This document shows positions 61,480 to 64,000 of a DNA stretch of 64,000 bases, piece after piece. Source of the DNA: an uncultured Roseicyclus sp. (lineage in GTDB: Bacteria > Pseudomonadota > Alphaproteobacteria > Rhodobacterales > Rhodobacteraceae); the NCBI GenBank assembly GCA_947500415.1, contig CANMRT010000001.1, forward strand, positions 894,982 through 958,981. Direction: 5' to 3'. A program made the translations under genes and the position numbers. The first letter of the stretch is position 1. Each line of letters begins with the position of its first letter. The notes beneath the pieces are model-generated. The model was given only the letters and a program-made list of their open reading frames with translations, did not search any database and was not told the DNA's origin.

Positions 61480-62469
61480 CTAGATTTTGACCATCGTTGC
61501 GGTGCCGTTGGCCACGGCTGTGTCGACGATTGAACTGGCCACTGCCAGATCTTGAAGGCCTACACCGGTGCCGTCGAAGAGCGTGATTTCGTCGGTGGAC
61601 GTTCGGCCGGGGTGGGTGCCGTTGATGACCGCACCGATTTGGGTGATGTCGCTTTCGCCAAGCAAACCAGCAGCAACGGCGTGCTGCGCCTCGCCCAGTG
61701 TAGTGGATTGCGCGACCTCGTCACAGAAGACGGTCGAGCGGGCCAAAAACGCGGGTTCGACCTCTTGCTTGCCGATCGTATCGGTGCCCATGCAGGCGAT
61801 GTGCGTGCCGGGGCTGACGTGATCGGCCAGAAGGGTGGGTGCGAAGCTGGAAGTGATCGTGATGATCGCGTCAGCCTCGACCATTCCGGGCAGATCGACA
61901 GCATCGAACGGGATATCGAGTTCGTCCGCGACTTTGGCGAGGTTCGGTAGCATCTCAGGGTGGAGGTTCCAGCCGATGACCTTTTGGAAATCGTGGGTTT
62001 CGAGCGCCGCGCGCATCTGGAACGTTGCCTGATGGCCTGCACCGATCATGCCGAGAACTTTTGCGTCCGGCCGGGCGAGGTGTTTGATTGAGACAGAAGA
62101 CGCCGCAGCGGTGCGCAAGGCGGTCAGAAGGTTGCCACCCACCATGGCTTTCACGCGACCGGTCTCAGGTTCGAACAGGAAAACCGTGGACTGATGGTTG
62201 ATCAGCCCGCGTTTGTCGAGATTGTGGGGCCAGTAGCCGCCGGCCTTGAGGCCGAGGACACCAGGGGCCACGCCGCCTTTGAAGCCATAGAGCGCATCTT
62301 CGGTTGGCATCGCTTCGCGCACGACCGAGAAGTTCTGCGCTTTTCCTGCGGCCATGGCCGCGAAGACGTCTTCTACAGCCGCAAATGCCGCATCGCGGGT
62401 GAGGAGGTCGGCGATCATCCCCTCGGGGACGATTGCCAGTTCGTGCTGTGCCGTCGGAGCGCCGTCCAT
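61480..62469 (-). CDS. bhcD: BhcD, iminosuccinate reductase
   Basis: A 329-residue ornithine-cyclodeaminase-fold oxidoreductase that reduces iminosuccinate to L-aspartate with NADH in the beta-hydroxyaspartate cycle. Visible are EDALYGFKGGVAPGVLGLKA, GGYWPHNLDKRGLINHQSTV, GGNLLTALRTAAASSVSIKH and the Rossmann motif VLGMIGAGHQATFQMRAALE. Its ATG overlaps the bhcC stop by one base. Order bhcB-bhcC-bhcD matches the operon known from Paracoccus denitrificans. Confidence 0.93.
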   Translation of the reverse strand: MDGAPTAQHELAIVPEGMIADLLTRDAAFAAVEDVFAAMAAGKAQNFSVVREAMPTEDALYGFKGGVAPGVLGLKAGGYWPHNLDKRGLINHQSTVFLFEPETGRVKAMVGGNLLTALRTAAASSVSIKHLARPDAKVLGMIGAGHQATFQMRAALETHDFQKVIGWNLHPEMLPNLAKVADELDIPFDAVDLPGMVEADAIITITSSFAPTLLADHVSPGTHIACMGTDTIGKQEVEPAFLARSTVFCDEVAQSTTLGEAQHAVAAGLLGESDITQIGAVINGTHPGRTSTDEITLFDGTGVGLQDLAVASSIVDTAVANGTATMVKI

Positions 62470-63632
62470 CAGTAGGCCCGCCCGCGTGCCGAAACCGGCC
62501 AGACGGTTTCCACGACACCGTTGCGGACGCCGACATACCAGTCATGGACGTTGCATGTCGGGTCACAATGGCCCGGCACGAGGTGCAGCTTGTCATTCAC
62601 TTTCAGAACGCCGTCGGGGTCTGCGACCACGCCATGTTCGTCTGAACATTTCACATATTCGACATCCGTGCGCCCGAAGATCACCGGCAGGCCGGAGTCG
62701 ACGGATTGCGCCTTGAGGCCCGCATCGACGATGGCTTTGTCGGCTTTGGCGTGGGACATGACGGAGGTCAGGATGAACAGCGCGTTCTCCCATTCGCCCT
62801 GGTCGATGCGCTTGCCGTCGGCATCGAGGATGCGGCCGTAGTCAGCATCCATGAAGGCGTAGGAGCCGCATTGAAGCTCGTTGTAGACGCCCGAGTTGCT
62901 CTCGAAATAATAGGAGCCGGTGCCTCCGCCGCCGACGATGTCACACTCGATGCCGTCCGCTTTCAGCGTGTCGACGGCGTCCTTTACCTGGGCGACCGCG
63001 ATGGCAATCTTTTCCTTGCGGTCGTCATAGGAGTCCATGTGCTGCATCGCGCCTTGGTAGGCCTGAATGCCCGCGAATTTGAGGCCGTCTGCCGCGTCGA
63101 TGGCTTTGGCGATTTCGACAACCGCAGGCGTGGTGGTCACACCGCAACGGCCCGCGCCGCAGTCGATTTCCACGAGGCATTCGATCTCTGTGCCGTGCCG
63201 TTGCGCGGCTGCGGAGAGGTCGGCCACGTTGGCCAGATCATCAACGCAGCAGATCGTGCGCGCGCCCAGTTTCGGCATGCGGGCGAGGCGGTCGATCTTG
63301 GCGGGGTCACGGACCTGGTTGGAGACGAGCACGTCCTTGATGCCGCCGCGGGCGAAGACCTCGGCCTCGGACACCTTTTGGCAGCAGACGCCGCAAGCGC
63401 CGCCCAATTCGACCTGCATCAGGGCGACGTCAACGGATTTGTGCATCTTGCCGTGCACACGGTGACGCATGCCGTGGGCCTTGGCGTAGTCACCCATCTT
63501 CTTGATGTTGCGCTCAAGCGCATCGAGATCGAGGACCAGCGCGGGCGTCTGAACCTCGGAAGCCTTCATGCCGGGCTTGGCGGGGATGTCGAAGCCGACC
63601 TCATAGTCAGCGAATGCAGCCATATCTTTCAT
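62469..63632 (-). CDS. bhcC: BhcC, beta-hydroxyaspartate aldolase
   Basis: A 387-residue PLP enzyme of the D-threonine aldolase type that joins glycine and glyoxylate to (2R,3S)-beta-hydroxyaspartate. The PLP lysine region is MRHRVHGKMHKSVDVALMQV; then GVCCQKVSEAEVFARGGIKD, VEIDCGAGRCGVTTTPAVVE and GGGGTGSYYFESNSGVYNEL, and the metal site PGHCDPTCNVHDWYVGVRNG. These match Paracoccus BhcC closely. ATG 63632 follows GGGAGA. A later ATG (63623) is possible. Confidence 0.94.
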   Translation of the reverse strand: MKDMAAFADYEVGFDIPAKPGMKASEVQTPALVLDLDALERNIKKMGDYAKAHGMRHRVHGKMHKSVDVALMQVELGGACGVCCQKVSEAEVFARGGIKDVLVSNQVRDPAKIDRLARMPKLGARTICCVDDLANVADLSAAAQRHGTEIECLVEIDCGAGRCGVTTTPAVVEIAKAIDAADGLKFAGIQAYQGAMQHMDSYDDRKEKIAIAVAQVKDAVDTLKADGIECDIVGGGGTGSYYFESNSGVYNELQCGSYAFMDADYGRILDADGKRIDQGEWENALFILTSVMSHAKADKAIVDAGLKAQSVDSGLPVIFGRTDVEYVKCSDEHGVVADPDGVLKVNDKLHLVPGHCDPTCNVHDWYVGVRNGVVETVWPVSARGRAY

Positions 63633-63657
63633 AAGATTTCTCCCAGTGTTCAGGTAA

Positions 63658-64000
63658 TCAGACGGCCATCCATGGCAGCTTGGCGAGGTCCACGTTGCCG
63701 CCGGTGATGACGACACCAACGCGGCGGCCTTTGAAGACCTCAGGGTTTTTCAGGATTGTCGCGAGCGGCACGGCGCAAGAGGGCTCCATCAGGATTTTCA
63801 TGCGTGCCCAGGTGAGTTTCATCGCGTCGATGATTTCTTCTTCGGAGGCGGTCAGGATATCGGTCACGTGGTTGGAAACGAAGTGCCAGGTGTTTTCCTT
63901 GAGCGGCACCTTGAGACCATCGGCGATGGTCACCGGCGCATCGTCGGCGATGATATGGCCGGCCTTGAACGAGCGGTAGGCATCGTCGGCCTGCTCGGGT
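63658..64000 (-). CDS. bhcB: BhcB, beta-hydroxyaspartate dehydratase, C-terminal part only
   Basis: The frame is open to the window edge, so the N-terminal two thirds lie beyond base 64000. The visible 113 residues begin PEQADDAYRSFKAGHIIADD, continue TIADGLKVPLKENTWHFVSN and end MEPSCAVPLATILKNPEVFK, then VGVVITGGNVDLAKLP. This is a serine/threonine-dehydratase-fold PLP enzyme, and the GGN-type end is family-typical. It removes water from beta-hydroxyaspartate to give iminosuccinate. It lies 25 bases before bhcC. bhcA and the regulator bhcR are expected beyond the edge. Confidence 0.88.
   Translation of the reverse strand, partial: PEQADDAYRSFKAGHIIADDAPVTIADGLKVPLKENTWHFVSNHVTDILTASEEEIIDAMKLTWARMKILMEPSCAVPLATILKNPEVFKGRRVGVVITGGNVDLAKLPWMAV

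Overview
The window is a dense, GC-rich stretch of an alphaproteobacterial chromosome, most likely Rhodobacteraceae (Roseobacter group). Pointers are a CarD-type regulator, a seven-iron ferredoxin, divergent cobS/cobT, DUF1289, DUF1178 and DUF3422 proteins, HemP, and part of a beta-hydroxyaspartate cycle operon. I see no tRNA, rRNA, CRISPR array, transposase or prophage. The genus cannot be told from this sequence alone.

Layout. 1-17.9 kb is mostly core: a lipoprotein-release ABC transporter (lolC end, lolD), a lipase-like hydrolase with an SCP2 protein, a Suv3-like helicase coupled to an S4 RNA-binding protein, fdxA, carD, cobS/cobT, a CPA2 antiporter, a lyxose/mannose isomerase, purD, xseA and a TetR regulator. 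17.9-28.4 kb is a divergent peptide-import locus: binding protein, two small secreted proteins and two permeases on the minus strand; a fused double ATPase, two M20 amidohydrolases and an FAD amine/amino-acid oxidase on the plus strand. 28.6-34.8 kb holds a GIY-YIG protein placed directly behind moaA, an acyl-CoA synthetase, a DUF3422 protein and a hydroxybutyrate-dehydrogenase-like SDR. 34.9-43.7 kb holds pntAB, dps, hemP, a histone-deacetylase-like enzyme, a NUDIX hydrolase and small proteins, one with an apparent frameshift.

43.8-56.3 kb is the main accessory block: two minus-strand runs of tightly packed genes. They encode six glycosyltransferases (one fused to a methyltransferase), a sulfatase fused to RTX calcium-binding repeats, a lectin-fold-like protein and a possible carbohydrate esterase. 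No flippase, polymerase or exporter is visible. The two outermost glycosyltransferases are paralogues.

56.4-64 kb combines a BASS transporter and an acyl-CoA ligase with purine catabolism (uraH, a puuE-uraD fusion, allA) that converges on the bhcBCD part of the beta-hydroxyaspartate cycle. AllA releases glyoxylate and the cycle assimilates it to oxaloacetate, so the junction may be a route from purines to central carbon.
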